Part shown: positions 44,760-53,606 of the stretch, one piece after another | Layout of the letters: each line of letters begins with the position of its first letter | Position numbering within the stretch: the stretch's first letter is position 1 | Origin: Synechococcales cyanobacterium bin59.metabat.ball.084 | GTDB taxonomy: Bacteria; Cyanobacteriota; Cyanobacteriia; Cyanobacteriales; Chamaesiphonaceae | Assembly (NCBI GenBank): GCA_013297675.1 | Contig: JAAFHZ010000002.1 | Coordinates: forward strand, 42,654-106,653 | Reading direction: 5' to 3' | DNA: 64,000 bases | Notes under the pieces: model-generated | Told to the model about the DNA's origin: nothing | Databases searched by the model: none | What the model saw: only the letters and a program-made list of their open reading frames with translations | Translations under genes and position numbers: made by a program

Positions 44760-46316
44760 ATGGCTGCTCGCATCCTTTATTGCCGACTTCCCTGCAACCC
44801 CATCTTCCCGATCGGGGTCGTATACCTGGCTGACCACGTCAATAAACTGTTCCCCGGCACCGAGCAGCGCATCTTCGACTTTGGCACCTTCCCCCCCTTA
44901 GATTATGGCAAAGCCCTAGATGCAGTCATCGATGAGTTTCAACCCACCGTTTTGGTTTTCTCCTGGCGCGATATTCAGATCTATGCTCCCGTAGGCAATC
45001 GCGGCGGCAACCCGGTGCAGAATGCTTTTGAACTGTATTATGACCCCAACCCCTTCGTGAAAATGCGCGGGGCGTTGGGTGGCTTACAGGTGCTGAAGAC
45101 TTATTATGCTGAGCTGTGGAATAACACTGGTTTGGTGAAACGCGGCCACAAACGGGCGCAGAAGTATAACTCTAATGTCCAGACCGTCGTTGGTGGTGGT
45201 GCGGTCAGCGTGTTTTATGAGCAGTTGGCAACCAGCTTGCCCAAGGGAATAATTGTCTCGGTGGGCGAAGGCGAGGCGCTGATGGAAAAAATTCTGCGCG
45301 GCCAAGATTTGGCTAAAGAGCGCTGTTATATTGTGGGAGAAACTCAGCCTCGGGAAAGACTAGTTCACGAGCAGCCTGAGCCAATTTTTAAGACAGCCTG
45401 CAACTATAGTTATATTCAGACTATTTGGCCAGAGTTTGCTTATTATTTGCAAGATAGTGACTTTTATATTGGAGTGCAAACCAAGCGGGGCTGTCCCCAT
45501 AATTGCTGTTACTGTGTTTACACGGTAATCGAAGGTAAGCAGGTGCGGGTGAACCCAGCGGCAGAAGTAGTGGCGGAGATGCGCCAGCTCTATAATATGG
45601 GGGTAAGAAACTTTTGGTTTACCGATGCTCAGTTTATTCCGGCACGTAAATATATCGATGACGCGATCGAACTCTTAGAAGCGATTAAAGCCTCGGGCAT
45701 GAACGATATCCATTGGGCGGCCTATATTCGCGCTGATAACCTGACTCCAGAACTCTGCAAGCTGATGGTGGAGACGGGGATGAACTATTTTGAGATTGGT
45801 ATTACTAGCGGTTCTCAAGAGTTAGTGCGGAAGATGCGGATGGGTTATAACCTGCGCACGGTGCTGGAAAACTGTCGTGATTTGAAGGCGGCTGGGTTTA
45901 ATGATTTGGTTTCGGTAAATTACTCTTTCAATGTGATTGATGAGCGTGAAGAAACTATTCAACAGACGATCGCTTACCATCGGGAGTTAGAGAATATTTT
46001 TGGTGCCGATAAGGTGGAGCCAGCGATTTTCTTTATTGGTTTGCAGCCCCATACTCACTTGGAGCAATATGCTTTTGATAACAATATTGTTAAAAAGGGC
46101 TATAACCCGATGAGCTTGATGCCTTGGACGGCTCGGAAGGTGCTGTGGAATCCGGAGCCTTGGGGTTCGTTTTTTGGGAAGACTTGGCTGCAAGCGATGC
46201 GCCAAAATCCTAATGAGTTTGGCCGAGAGGTGATGAATATTTTGGAAAAAGATATTGGCCGATCGACTTTGGAAGCCTCGCTCACAGCGCCGGTCAAGGA
46301 GTTAACTAAGGTTTAA
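44760..46316 (+). CDS. radical SAM protein, PSII high-light acclimation family type
   Basis: 518 residues. N-terminal region (about 1-215) is B12-binding-like in position (VGVYLADHVNKLFPG-type start, VVGGGAVSVFYEQL), followed by the radical SAM core with the iron-sulfur motif KRGCPHNCCYCVY near 242 and later strands (WFTDAQFIPARKYIDDAIEL, FEIGITSGSQELVRKMRMGY). The annotation phrase used for this conserved cyanobacterial family is, as I recall, photosystem II high light acclimation radical SAM protein. Reaction unknown. It is the last core gene before the attC-like/defence region. Confidence 0.75.
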   Translation: MAARILYCRLPCNPIFPIGVVYLADHVNKLFPGTEQRIFDFGTFPPLDYGKALDAVIDEFQPTVLVFSWRDIQIYAPVGNRGGNPVQNAFELYYDPNPFVKMRGALGGLQVLKTYYAELWNNTGLVKRGHKRAQKYNSNVQTVVGGGAVSVFYEQLATSLPKGIIVSVGEGEALMEKILRGQDLAKERCYIVGETQPRERLVHEQPEPIFKTACNYSYIQTIWPEFAYYLQDSDFYIGVQTKRGCPHNCCYCVYTVIEGKQVRVNPAAEVVAEMRQLYNMGVRNFWFTDAQFIPARKYIDDAIELLEAIKASGMNDIHWAAYIRADNLTPELCKLMVETGMNYFEIGITSGSQELVRKMRMGYNLRTVLENCRDLKAAGFNDLVSVNYSFNVIDEREETIQQTIAYHRELENIFGADKVEPAIFFIGLQPHTHLEQYAFDNNIVKKGYNPMSLMPWTARKVLWNPEPWGSFFGKTWLQAMRQNPNEFGREVMNILEKDIGRSTLEASLTAPVKELTKV

Positions 46317-46321
46317 CTGAA

Positions 46322-46406
46322 TTTCAACGTGTTGTCGTAGAACTCATTGACTTGCTTTGTACCACTGAGTCATTGTCAATGCAGTTCTTGTAACATAATG
46401 TTAAAA
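46322..46406 (+). repeat. attC-like imperfect palindrome A
   Basis: Ends TTTCAAC (46322) and GTTAAAA (46400). The stem AGAACT-CATTGAC (46339-46351) pairs with GTCAATG-C-AGTTCT (46375-46388), leaving one unpaired base, a hallmark of attC sites. It starts 6 bases after the radical SAM stop. The end boxes are imperfect. Confidence 0.45.
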
Positions 46407-46503
46407 GTTATACCGATCGACAGAACAACATATAATTCTGTCACGGACACTCAGCTTGAAAATTTGTAACTTTTCTGCATATTTTTGAATATTGGCAAAC
46501 ATT

Positions 46504-48555
46504 ATGAGATTGTCGTTTATCAACGTTCACAGATCAATAACTTCTTTCCCACAAACAGAACTACCTGATTTTGTGGTTCTCACAGGGGTGAACGGCGCAG
46601 GGAAAAGTCACCTGCTAGAGGCAATTGAAAATGGCTCAATGCAAATTGACGATATAGTAGCAAATAATCAGACACGTCCTATTCGTCGATTCGATTGGAC
46701 AAACCTCATTCCACAAGATACAGGTGCTTTCACACCTTATCAAATCACTCAAGAAAGACATGGATTTTGGAATGAATTTTCTCAGTACATAAAAGAATAT
46801 CGACCTCAAATTTCTCAAGCTCTTCAGCAATTGAATCGATTTGATTTAGACAAACTTGAGATAAGTGAGATCATAAGCCTCACACCAGAAAGAATAATTT
46901 TGAAAGGTAGTACTCCAGAGCAAGCAAATCAAATTGTCCAAGAAATTCAGATTGCCACCTCTATCGCAAGTCAAAATATAGCTGCTAGATTTACGCAAAA
47001 TGACCCTTATAATAGACCACGGTTACTTAGCCTCTTTCAAAAGAATACTAATAAGCCATTTATTGCTTTTGAGGAAAATGATTTTTATGATTACTTTCCT
47101 AGCAGTTGGCAACCTATTGATATGTTCCAGCAATCATTTGGTCGTCTCTTTGCTGATTATCAAAGCAACTGGCTCAAAAATCGTAATAGATATATTGCGA
47201 ATTTCGATGGTGAAGATGTCACTTTTTTAACTGATGAGGAGTTCATAAATAAATACGGTGAACCACCTTGGGATTTTGTAAATAGTGTTCTTGAAGCAGC
47301 AAATCTCGATTTCAGGATTAACCATCCACTGAAATATGATGATCGACCTTATGAGCTAATTCTCACTGACAAAACAAGGAACTCGCAAGTGAAGTTTAAT
47401 GATCTTTCTTCAGGCGAAAGAATATTAATGTCTTTTGCATTGTGTCTCTACTATGCAGGAGATAGTCGTCAAATTGTAGATTATCCAAAGATTCTATTGT
47501 TCGATGAAATTGATGCACCTTTACACCCTTCAATGACTCGATCTCTTTTAAGTACAATTCAAGATGTTTTGGTCAATCGCCACGGTATTAAGGTAATTCT
47601 AACTACACATTCACCTTCGACAGTAGCTCTTGCACCAGAAGAATCTCTATACGCGATGTATAAGACTAATCAAAGAAGGATGCGAAAGAGTACGAAGGAT
47701 AAAGCCTTATCTATCCTGACGACTGGAGTTCCAACCTTAAGTATAGATTACGAGAATCGTCGTCAGGTATTTGTTGAGAGCCGTTATGATGTTCATTTTT
47801 ATGAAAAATTGTATGAAAAGCTAAGAGAGCATTTGATTCCTGAAGTATCACTTAACTTCATTGCATCTGGAGTTGGAGGAAATGGTAATTGTGATCAAGT
47901 AAAAGAAGTTGTTCATCAATTAGAAAAGGGAGGTAGTCGCACAGTTTATGGAATCATCGACTGGGATTTAACTAATTCTGGTAGTGAGCGCATAAAAATC
48001 CTTGGAAAGGAAAACCGTTACAGCATCGAAAATTATATTCTTGATCCAGTTCTTATAGCAGCTTTACTTTTGAGAGAAAAGTGGATAGAACGTAGTGACA
48101 TTGGGCTTAGTCAGAATGAAACTTACATTGATTTTGCTACCTTCGATAGCAATCGGATTCAAGAGATCGCTAATTTTGTAGTAAATAGGGTAGAAGTTCA
48201 TATATTGAAGGCATTGCATCAATTTTCTATGATGCTGGACAGAATTACTCGTAGAATCGACAAGGGTTTTGCCTACCTGCATTTTATGCCGCTTTATATG
48301 GAATTGGTATTAGAGGATGAAAGATTGCCCTGCCAATACCTCAGCGGACAAATCATCAACCTGCCCAAGTGGTTTCTTTATACACAAGGGCATGATTTAG
48401 AGGCGATTCTGAAAAATGTCTTTCATAGGCTGAGGGAGTTTCAAAAAGAACCTGACTTAAAACTGGAGATCATCGCGAAGGTAATTGATGATGTCCCGTC
48501 TCTTATTCCGAATGATTTTGTACATCTGTTTAAAGAAATTCAAAACATTGAATAA
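46504..48555 (+). CDS. AAA/ABC-type ATPase fused to a TOPRIM-like (DUF4435-like) domain
   Basis: 683 residues from the ATG at 46504. ABC-type ATPase: Walker A GVNGAGKSH at 28-36, signature LSSGERILM near 298-307, Walker B ILLFDEIDAPLHPS near 329-342, and the H-loop ILTTHSPSTVAL. Then a TOPRIM/DUF4435-like part: FVESRYDVHFYEKLYEKL near 421, IDWD near 484, ENRYSIENYIL near 503, with catalytic-type Glu and Asp. The arrangement resembles OLD nucleases and the merged forms of the PARIS system (AriA+AriB). AT-rich. A defence role is inferred from the fold and the restriction-modification neighbours. Confidence 0.75.
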   Translation: MRLSFINVHRSITSFPQTELPDFVVLTGVNGAGKSHLLEAIENGSMQIDDIVANNQTRPIRRFDWTNLIPQDTGAFTPYQITQERHGFWNEFSQYIKEYRPQISQALQQLNRFDLDKLEISEIISLTPERIILKGSTPEQANQIVQEIQIATSIASQNIAARFTQNDPYNRPRLLSLFQKNTNKPFIAFEENDFYDYFPSSWQPIDMFQQSFGRLFADYQSNWLKNRNRYIANFDGEDVTFLTDEEFINKYGEPPWDFVNSVLEAANLDFRINHPLKYDDRPYELILTDKTRNSQVKFNDLSSGERILMSFALCLYYAGDSRQIVDYPKILLFDEIDAPLHPSMTRSLLSTIQDVLVNRHGIKVILTTHSPSTVALAPEESLYAMYKTNQRRMRKSTKDKALSILTTGVPTLSIDYENRRQVFVESRYDVHFYEKLYEKLREHLIPEVSLNFIASGVGGNGNCDQVKEVVHQLEKGGSRTVYGIIDWDLTNSGSERIKILGKENRYSIENYILDPVLIAALLLREKWIERSDIGLSQNETYIDFATFDSNRIQEIANFVVNRVEVHILKALHQFSMMLDRITRRIDKGFAYLHFMPLYMELVLEDERLPCQYLSGQIINLPKWFLYTQGHDLEAILKNVFHRLREFQKEPDLKLEIIAKVIDDVPSLIPNDFVHLFKEIQNIE

Positions 48556-48606
48556 ATTCAAAGCCACGCTCATCCTACACTTTAGTACTATGATTTACTA
48601 ATATCG

Positions 48607-48691
48607 GCAGAACAACGCTGTTGCAACGGACTGCCAAGAATTACTGAAGTGGGTACAAAGTTTTTGTGGCCGCTGAACAGCAACGTTAGGC
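48607..48691 (+). repeat. attC-like imperfect palindrome B
   Basis: Perfect end box GTTAGGC at 48685-48691 faces GCAGAAC at 48607-48613. Left arm GCTGTTGCAACGGAC (48617-48631) pairs with right arm GTGGCCGCTGAACAGC (48666-48681), with extrahelical bases. GCCGCTGAAC...GTTAGGC is very typical of attC right halves. It lies 50 bases after the ATPase gene's stop. Confidence 0.7.
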
Positions 48692-48794
48692 ATCTCAGAT
48701 CTCGATTCTTAATTCACATAAATAGCTGTGGGTTGAGCAATCTATTCTAAATCTCATGATAAACTCTTGTAAGCTCATTTGTTCTTTTATCACG

Positions 48795-49733
48795 ATGGCT
48801 AACCTACCTCATCCAGTTCAATATCAGGGCAGTAAGCGAAACCTTGCAGCACATATTCTTAGGTTTCTGCCTAATCGAGTGGAGAGGTTGATAGAACCTT
48901 TTGCTGGAACCGCGTCAATTAGCATCGCTGCTGCTGCCGAACAACGTACTCAAAAATTTTGGTTAAACGATTTGAATAATCCGCTTATCGAATTATTTAA
49001 GCTCATTATAGAGAATCCAGGTGATATGGCAGATGCTTATGCAGATATATGGAGCGAACAACATTCTGATTCGATCGGTCATTATTTTGAAATCAGAAAA
49101 AAGTTTAATAAAACAAACGATCCAAAGCTATTTCTATATTTGCTAGCACGATGTGTAAAAGGAGCTGTTCGTTATAATTCTGGAGGCTTATTTAATCAAA
49201 GTCCCGATAAAAGAAGAAAAGGAACAAAACCCGCAACCATGAGAAAAAATATAGAAGGAGTGTCCAGCCTTCTGAAAGGCAAATGCCAATTTACATCTTT
49301 GGATTACAAGCAATTACTAAACCAAGTCCAAAATCGTGATTTTGTTTATATGGATCCCCCTTATCAAGGAGTGTGTGGGTGTAGAGATTCAAGATATTTC
49401 TCTGGAATTGATTTTGAAGAATTCGTTTTAGCCCTTGAACACCTAAATGAAAGAGGAATAGCATTTGCAGTTAGTTATGATGGCAGGCTGGGTAATAAAA
49501 CTTTTGGCAGGGTATTACCCGAAAGCTTAGGACTCAAGAGAATTGAAATCGAAGTTGGACGATCTTCGCAATCAACACTACTAGGTAGAAAAGAGATAAC
49601 TACAGAGTCTTTGTACTTGTCACCAGATTTAATAAGCCGACAATTTGCAGACCTGACAAGCTATACTAGCAACGCGCCAAAGCAATTGACTCTCCTGGAA
49701 AAGCATGGAAACTTCTCAACAGCTACCCGATGA
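48795..49733 (+). CDS. D12-class DNA adenine-N6 methyltransferase
   Basis: 312 residues from the ATG at 48795 (the ATG at 48756 adds 13 residues). Dam-like: VQYQGSKRNLAAHIL, SAM-binding LIEPFAGTASISIA near 33, catalytic DPPYQG near 195. Followed by an HNH nuclease gene overlapping by 29 bases, giving a type II restriction-modification unit. The target site is unknown. AT-rich and likely horizontally acquired. Confidence 0.9.
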   Translation: MANLPHPVQYQGSKRNLAAHILRFLPNRVERLIEPFAGTASISIAAAAEQRTQKFWLNDLNNPLIELFKLIIENPGDMADAYADIWSEQHSDSIGHYFEIRKKFNKTNDPKLFLYLLARCVKGAVRYNSGGLFNQSPDKRRKGTKPATMRKNIEGVSSLLKGKCQFTSLDYKQLLNQVQNRDFVYMDPPYQGVCGCRDSRYFSGIDFEEFVLALEHLNERGIAFAVSYDGRLGNKTFGRVLPESLGLKRIEIEVGRSSQSTLLGRKEITTESLYLSPDLISRQFADLTSYTSNAPKQLTLLEKHGNFSTATR

Positions 49734-50439
49734 TTTTGTGCAACTTTGTCAGTCGGTGACAGCAAAAAGACCAAAAGCCGTTATCGATCATATTTTACAA
49801 TATGGTTTTATCACAACTGAAGACTTGAAAGAAACCTATGGCTATAACCATCCCCCAAGAGCTGCTAGAGATGTTCGGGAGAATGGCATTCCGCTAGAAA
49901 CCTTTCGAGTAATAGGAAGCGATGGAAGAAAGATAGCTGCTTATAGATTTGGAGATGTCAGCAAAGCTAGGTTTTCTAGATTCTCTGGTAGAACAGGTCT
50001 ATCGAAACAGATTAAAGATGAATTGATTAAGCAATACGGTTGTAAATGCTTTGTTTATCTAGAAGAAGTTAGCGAACGCGAATTGCAAATCGATCATCGT
50101 GTCCCGTTTGAAGTTGATGGCGAACCAGATTTAGAGCCAGAAAACTTTATGTTGCTCTGCGGTTCTGCTAATAGAGCAAAATCTTGGTCATGTGAGCATT
50201 GCGATAATTGGATTGGTGTTAAAGATAAGTCTATTTGCTTATCATGCTACTGGGCACATCCAGAAAATTATGCTCATATTGCGATGCGTCAAGTTAGAAG
50301 AGTAGATCTTTTCTGGGAAGGAGATGATGTGGAAATCTATGAAAAACTAAAGCTAAAAGCGATTAATCTAGAGAAAGAAATCCCTGAGTTTGTTAAAGAA
50401 ATTATTGAACGAGAGATAAGGAGCGATGGCAATGGCTAA
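49705..50439 (+). CDS. HNH restriction endonuclease
   Basis: 244 residues. N-terminal helix-turn-helix-like region (about 20-75; ITTEDLKETYGYNHPPRAAR), a basic linker, then the HNH core: CKCFVYLEEV, ELQIDHRVPFEVDGEPDLEP and ENFMLLCGSANRAKSW, followed by a zinc-ribbon pair CEHC...CLSC. Starts within the methylase gene, which points to its partner nuclease. The stop codon lies inside the attC-like site C. Confidence 0.88.
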   Translation: METSQQLPDDFVQLCQSVTAKRPKAVIDHILQYGFITTEDLKETYGYNHPPRAARDVRENGIPLETFRVIGSDGRKIAAYRFGDVSKARFSRFSGRTGLSKQIKDELIKQYGCKCFVYLEEVSERELQIDHRVPFEVDGEPDLEPENFMLLCGSANRAKSWSCEHCDNWIGVKDKSICLSCYWAHPENYAHIAMRQVRRVDLFWEGDDVEIYEKLKLKAINLEKEIPEFVKEIIEREIRSDGNG

Positions 50440-50518
50440 CAATGCGTTGGAGCGGACGGACTCAACACTTTGGCAACAACTCAAGAATCCCTTCTACTGC
50501 TCAACTATGTCGTCAGAG
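50434..50518 (+). repeat. attC-like imperfect palindrome C
   Basis: Left half GGCTAACAATGCGTTGGAGCG has the classic attC look; the right end GTCAGAG is degenerate. GTTGGAGCG (50446) pairs with TGCTCAAC (50498-50505) with one extra base. The stop codon of the HNH gene lies inside the left box, as often seen in gene cassettes. Confidence 0.6.
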
Positions 50519-50617
50519 GTTCCTATCATGCCACGTTAACTGGTCTTGTCTCGGAGGAGATTAGTCTACTATTGACCCCCACTATTCCGAATCCATCTAA
50601 ACTACAGGAGTAGTGAT

Positions 50618-50878
50618 ATGAGTTTACCCAGAGTGTTCGTTGATTTCCATAATGCTGATGAGCAAGGTCGTTTGCGTTTGAACTGCATTGGTAGTATCGA
50701 GGACTTGGCACATCAACGAGATGGGTTAAGAAATGGTCAGTCACTGACACTGTATAGCGAAGATTTAGAGGTTGATGGGATTGTTGAGTTTTCGGAAGAG
50801 GAGAAAATTTGGGTTACAGTGATTGATTGGGATCAGATTAGAGAAGTCGAAGAATTAGCGCTTCAATGTTCCACCTAA
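50618..50878 (+). CDS. small conserved hypothetical protein
   Basis: 86 residues, with AGGAG 10 bases before the ATG. Beta-rich, acidic (MSLPRVFVDFHNADEQGRLR, LTLYSEDLEVDGIVEFSEEE, WVTVIDWDQI). I recognise it as a stand-alone small cyanobacterial type without known function. It fits a single-gene cassette: site C before, half-site D after. Confidence 0.65.
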   Translation: MSLPRVFVDFHNADEQGRLRLNCIGSIEDLAHQRDGLRNGQSLTLYSEDLEVDGIVEFSEEEKIWVTVIDWDQIREVEELALQCST

Positions 50879-50886
50879 ATCACGTT

Positions 50887-50930
50887 GCATAACAAGTCCA
50901 TTACAGCGTGCGTTGACGTACCTGTGTTCT
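50887..50930 (+). repeat. attC-like left half-site D
   Basis: GCATAACAAGTCCATTACAGCG, 8 bases after the stop of the 86-residue gene, matches typical attC left halves. I find no matching right half, so it is either degenerate or cut by a rearrangement. Confidence 0.4.
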
Positions 50931-50947
50931 AATTGATGCAGTCAGGC

Positions 50948-51253
50948 TCATGCAGATCGGGGAACAGTAAGCTGTTGTTTGATTTCTGCGATCTCTTCGC
51001 GCAATGATTTATTTTCTTGGGTAATCTGCTGAAGCCGCTGAACTCCTGTGGTGAGTTGCTCGATCGCCATATCAACCTGATCTTGCAGCACAATTAAATT
51101 CGGCAGAGGCACCTGAGTCGCTTCGAACATGGACGTTTCTGCTACATCTTTTTGAGCGTACCAAGCCTCAAGTTGTTCTTTCTCCTGTGCGGTTAGCGGT
51201 TCACCGATCGTCTCCCGATCGTGCAGTTGCATTCCAAGTTCATCACTAACCAT
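50948..51253 (-). CDS. cyanobacterial hypothetical protein with coiled coil
   Basis: 101 residues. N-terminus MVSDELGMQLHDRETIGEPL, then LTAQEKEQLEAWYAQKDVAE, a pattern seen in many cyanobacterial genomes. About 55-95 is a heptad-rich helix (LIVLQDQVDMAIEQL, LQQITQENKSLREEIAEIKQ). The only minus-strand gene in the defence region. Role unknown. Confidence 0.65.
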   Translation of the reverse strand: MVSDELGMQLHDRETIGEPLTAQEKEQLEAWYAQKDVAETSMFEATQVPLPNLIVLQDQVDMAIEQLTTGVQRLQQITQENKSLREEIAEIKQQLTVPRSA

Positions 51254-51340
51254 AGAGATTTATCCCCTTAAAATTGATTCCATCTTAACCCAATCCCTTA
51301 CCACCCAGTTGATGTGAAGCAAGAGATTGTCACCAACACA

Positions 51341-51414
51341 GTCTAACAAACCCGTTAATAATATCAGAGCGCCTTTAGTGCCGGGTAAACAGGAACGTTA
51401 CCTACTCTGTTTAC
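51341..51414. promoter_or_regulatory. inverted repeat upstream of restriction-modification operon
   Basis: GTAAACAG (51385-51392) is repeated as CTGTTTAC (51407-51414) around a 14-base spacer, an operator-like arrangement 110 bases before the CfrBI-like gene. A GTCTAAC box, a perfect attC left-end consensus, starts at 51341, so this may instead be part of a degenerate attC site. Confidence 0.4.
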
Positions 51415-51521
51415 TAATGAGGTCAGCAGGCTTCAATATTATTGCCACAATGTATAGAGTAAAGTTCATGCCATACCACGCTATACTTTGCTAGTTCAAG
51501 TAAAAAAATGTAAGATCTGTC

Positions 51522-52316
51522 GTGACCAATGAGAGCCTTTACCTCAAGAAATTTCTAGATCCTATCAAGGTATGCAGACGATACAAGCCCAAATTCGGTC
51601 TAGGTAATAGAGAAGAAGGGCTAGATCTGGAGCGCTTCCTGTCAATGTATGGAGCAGACCCATTTTATTCATGGATTGGTCTTGACTCAGACTTGATGTA
51701 TGCAGCTCACAAGGCTGCTGGGGGAATGACTTCGGTTTACCGACAAATTGGCAAAGGCTGTGAAAACCTATTCAGGCAAATAATAATTGACCAGACACAG
51801 TACGAAGATCCAAAATACGCTCTGTGGTCTTACACTACAAAGACCAAAAACGACAAGAATAAAACTTTGTCATTGGATGCACGGCTGGAACTGAGTGAAA
51901 TTCGGAATATTGAGGTTAGAGCAAAAGTTACTCAGTGGATGGTAGACTATAGCATTTCTCTCAGTGTCCCTACACCCTCAAACGGAGCTGTCTTTGAAGT
52001 CCGGCAAGGATATAAAAGTAAAGATAGCAAGAGGCAGAATGCTGACATAGATAATATTGCTGTTGCTTGGGCAAACGGGTACCTGCCAGTCTTTGCAATT
52101 TTTTCCTCTCAAATTGATGCCGATTTAGTGCTGCGCTACCGAAATAGTCGTGGAGGAATAATCATCGGCACAACATCAGATAATAGTCAAACTTCGCTAT
52201 TTGCTTTTTCCAAGGAAGTTTTGGGATATGACTTGGCGGACTTCTTCCATCAGAATTCTGAGGTAATCAAAAGCGAAGTTTACAGCACCTTAGAAATTTT
52301 ACTCAGGGCGGAGTGA
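51522..52316 (+). CDS. CfrBI-family type II restriction endonuclease
   Basis: 264 residues, GTG start. I recognise the segment VFEVRQGYKSKDSKRQNADI (about 153-172), typical of the CfrBI restriction family, with E-x(n)-K residues that could be the catalytic site. Its stop codon overlaps the methylase ATG (TGATG). Cleavage specificity is probably related to that of CfrBI but cannot be read from the sequence. Confidence 0.75.
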   Translation: MTNESLYLKKFLDPIKVCRRYKPKFGLGNREEGLDLERFLSMYGADPFYSWIGLDSDLMYAAHKAAGGMTSVYRQIGKGCENLFRQIIIDQTQYEDPKYALWSYTTKTKNDKNKTLSLDARLELSEIRNIEVRAKVTQWMVDYSISLSVPTPSNGAVFEVRQGYKSKDSKRQNADIDNIAVAWANGYLPVFAIFSSQIDADLVLRYRNSRGGIIIGTTSDNSQTSLFAFSKEVLGYDLADFFHQNSEVIKSEVYSTLEILLRAE

Positions 52317-53539
52317 TGAGATCTACCGTTCAACAACGATCAGACTATACCTTCAAGGCTAATCGTAGTCTTGGACGACACGGATGGCTAAGACTTACGC
52401 CTGCATATGGAGTAAAACTTGTTGAAAACCTGTTGTCTTCGTCTGATACAGAAGCGATTATTCTCGATCCCTTTTCTGGTACAGCTACAACAGGGCTTGT
52501 TGCTGCTGAACGCGGGAATCAAGCATATTCATTTGATATTAACCCATTTCTAATTTGGCTGGGAAATGCTAAATATCGAAATTATACTGAAGACTGTCTG
52601 CTAGATATTCGTGAAAAAGTGTGTCAGGCTTTGCAGGAGTACAAAAGTCAGGTAGATCAAGACAACTGGGTACCACCAATATTCAACATTGAGCGATGGT
52701 GGCCGAGCTATACGCTAAAAGTTCTTGCATCCTTGCGAGCTACTCTAGTTAAAAAGTTCGGAGAACCTGAAGAGAATAATGGATATAGTATTGTTTGGAT
52801 CACTTTCTGTCGGTTAGCAATTGAAACTTCATCAGCAGCTTTCAATCATATTTCTATGTCATTTAGTGAAACGATAATTCATTATGAGATTGAGTATATT
52901 GAAAAACTTTTTTTAGACATCCTTGATTTTATACTGAAAACTGCCGAAAAAAGCATTGTTGGCCGTGCTAAAGTATTGGAAGTAGATTCTCGAAATATAA
53001 TCAGTTCGGACAGTGTTAAGATAAATAAAGTGATAACTTCGCCGCCATATCCAAATCGAATTAGTTATATTCGTGAACTTCGTCCATATATGTATTGGAC
53101 AAAATTCATAAATGAAGCCAAAGAGGCAGGTGAACTGGATTGGTTGGCTGTTGGTGGAACTTGGGGAATTGCAACAAGTCGGCTCAATTCTTGGACAATA
53201 CAAGAAAAAGATTTACCAGAAAATGTTTTCTCAACTGTAAAAAATATAAGAATTTCTGACGGAAAAAATTCAAATCTTTTATCGATTTACGTCTTGAAAT
53301 ACTTTCATGATATGCACTTGCATTTGGGTTCAATTAGATCCATTTTAGAAGATGGGGCTGAACTTCATTACATTGTTGGTAATTCAACTTTTTTCGGCAA
53401 TATGGTTGACACAGCATCCTTACTTTCTGATTCCATGAGAATTCTTGGCTACTCAAAAATTCATTCTGAAATCGTCAGAAAACGGAATTGTAACAAGGCT
53501 TTGTATGAATACTGTGTTTCTGCAAGCTGGTATGGGTGA
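52316..53539 (+). CDS. SPPY-type DNA methyltransferase (N4-cytosine or N6-adenine)
   Basis: 407 residues from the ATG at 52316. SAM-binding motif LDPFSGTATTGLVAAERG near 57 and catalytic TSPPYPNRISYIRE near 240. Pairs with the CfrBI-like nuclease upstream, whose stop overlaps its start. Such SPPY enzymes usually methylate N4 of cytosine. AT-rich. The attC-like hairpin at 53552 follows 12 bases after the stop. Confidence 0.85.
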   Translation: MRSTVQQRSDYTFKANRSLGRHGWLRLTPAYGVKLVENLLSSSDTEAIILDPFSGTATTGLVAAERGNQAYSFDINPFLIWLGNAKYRNYTEDCLLDIREKVCQALQEYKSQVDQDNWVPPIFNIERWWPSYTLKVLASLRATLVKKFGEPEENNGYSIVWITFCRLAIETSSAAFNHISMSFSETIIHYEIEYIEKLFLDILDFILKTAEKSIVGRAKVLEVDSRNIISSDSVKINKVITSPPYPNRISYIRELRPYMYWTKFINEAKEAGELDWLAVGGTWGIATSRLNSWTIQEKDLPENVFSTVKNIRISDGKNSNLLSIYVLKYFHDMHLHLGSIRSILEDGAELHYIVGNSTFFGNMVDTASLLSDSMRILGYSKIHSEIVRKRNCNKALYEYCVSASWYG

Positions 53540-53551
53540 GTCAGGTTCAAT

Positions 53552-53590
53552 ACTATCTAAGACGACAGTTACCTTTGTCCGTTAGATAGT
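53552..53590 (+). repeat. short attC-like hairpin F
   Basis: ACTATCTAA (53552-53560) pairs perfectly with TTAGATAGT (53582-53590); GTTAGAT fits the attC right-end consensus GTTRRRY. An inner stem ACGACA / TGTCCGT has one unpaired base. At 39 bases it is shorter than ordinary attC sites, so a simple terminator-like hairpin is the alternative. Confidence 0.4.
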
Positions 53591-53606
53591 GGTTTCAAAT
53601 TTATCA

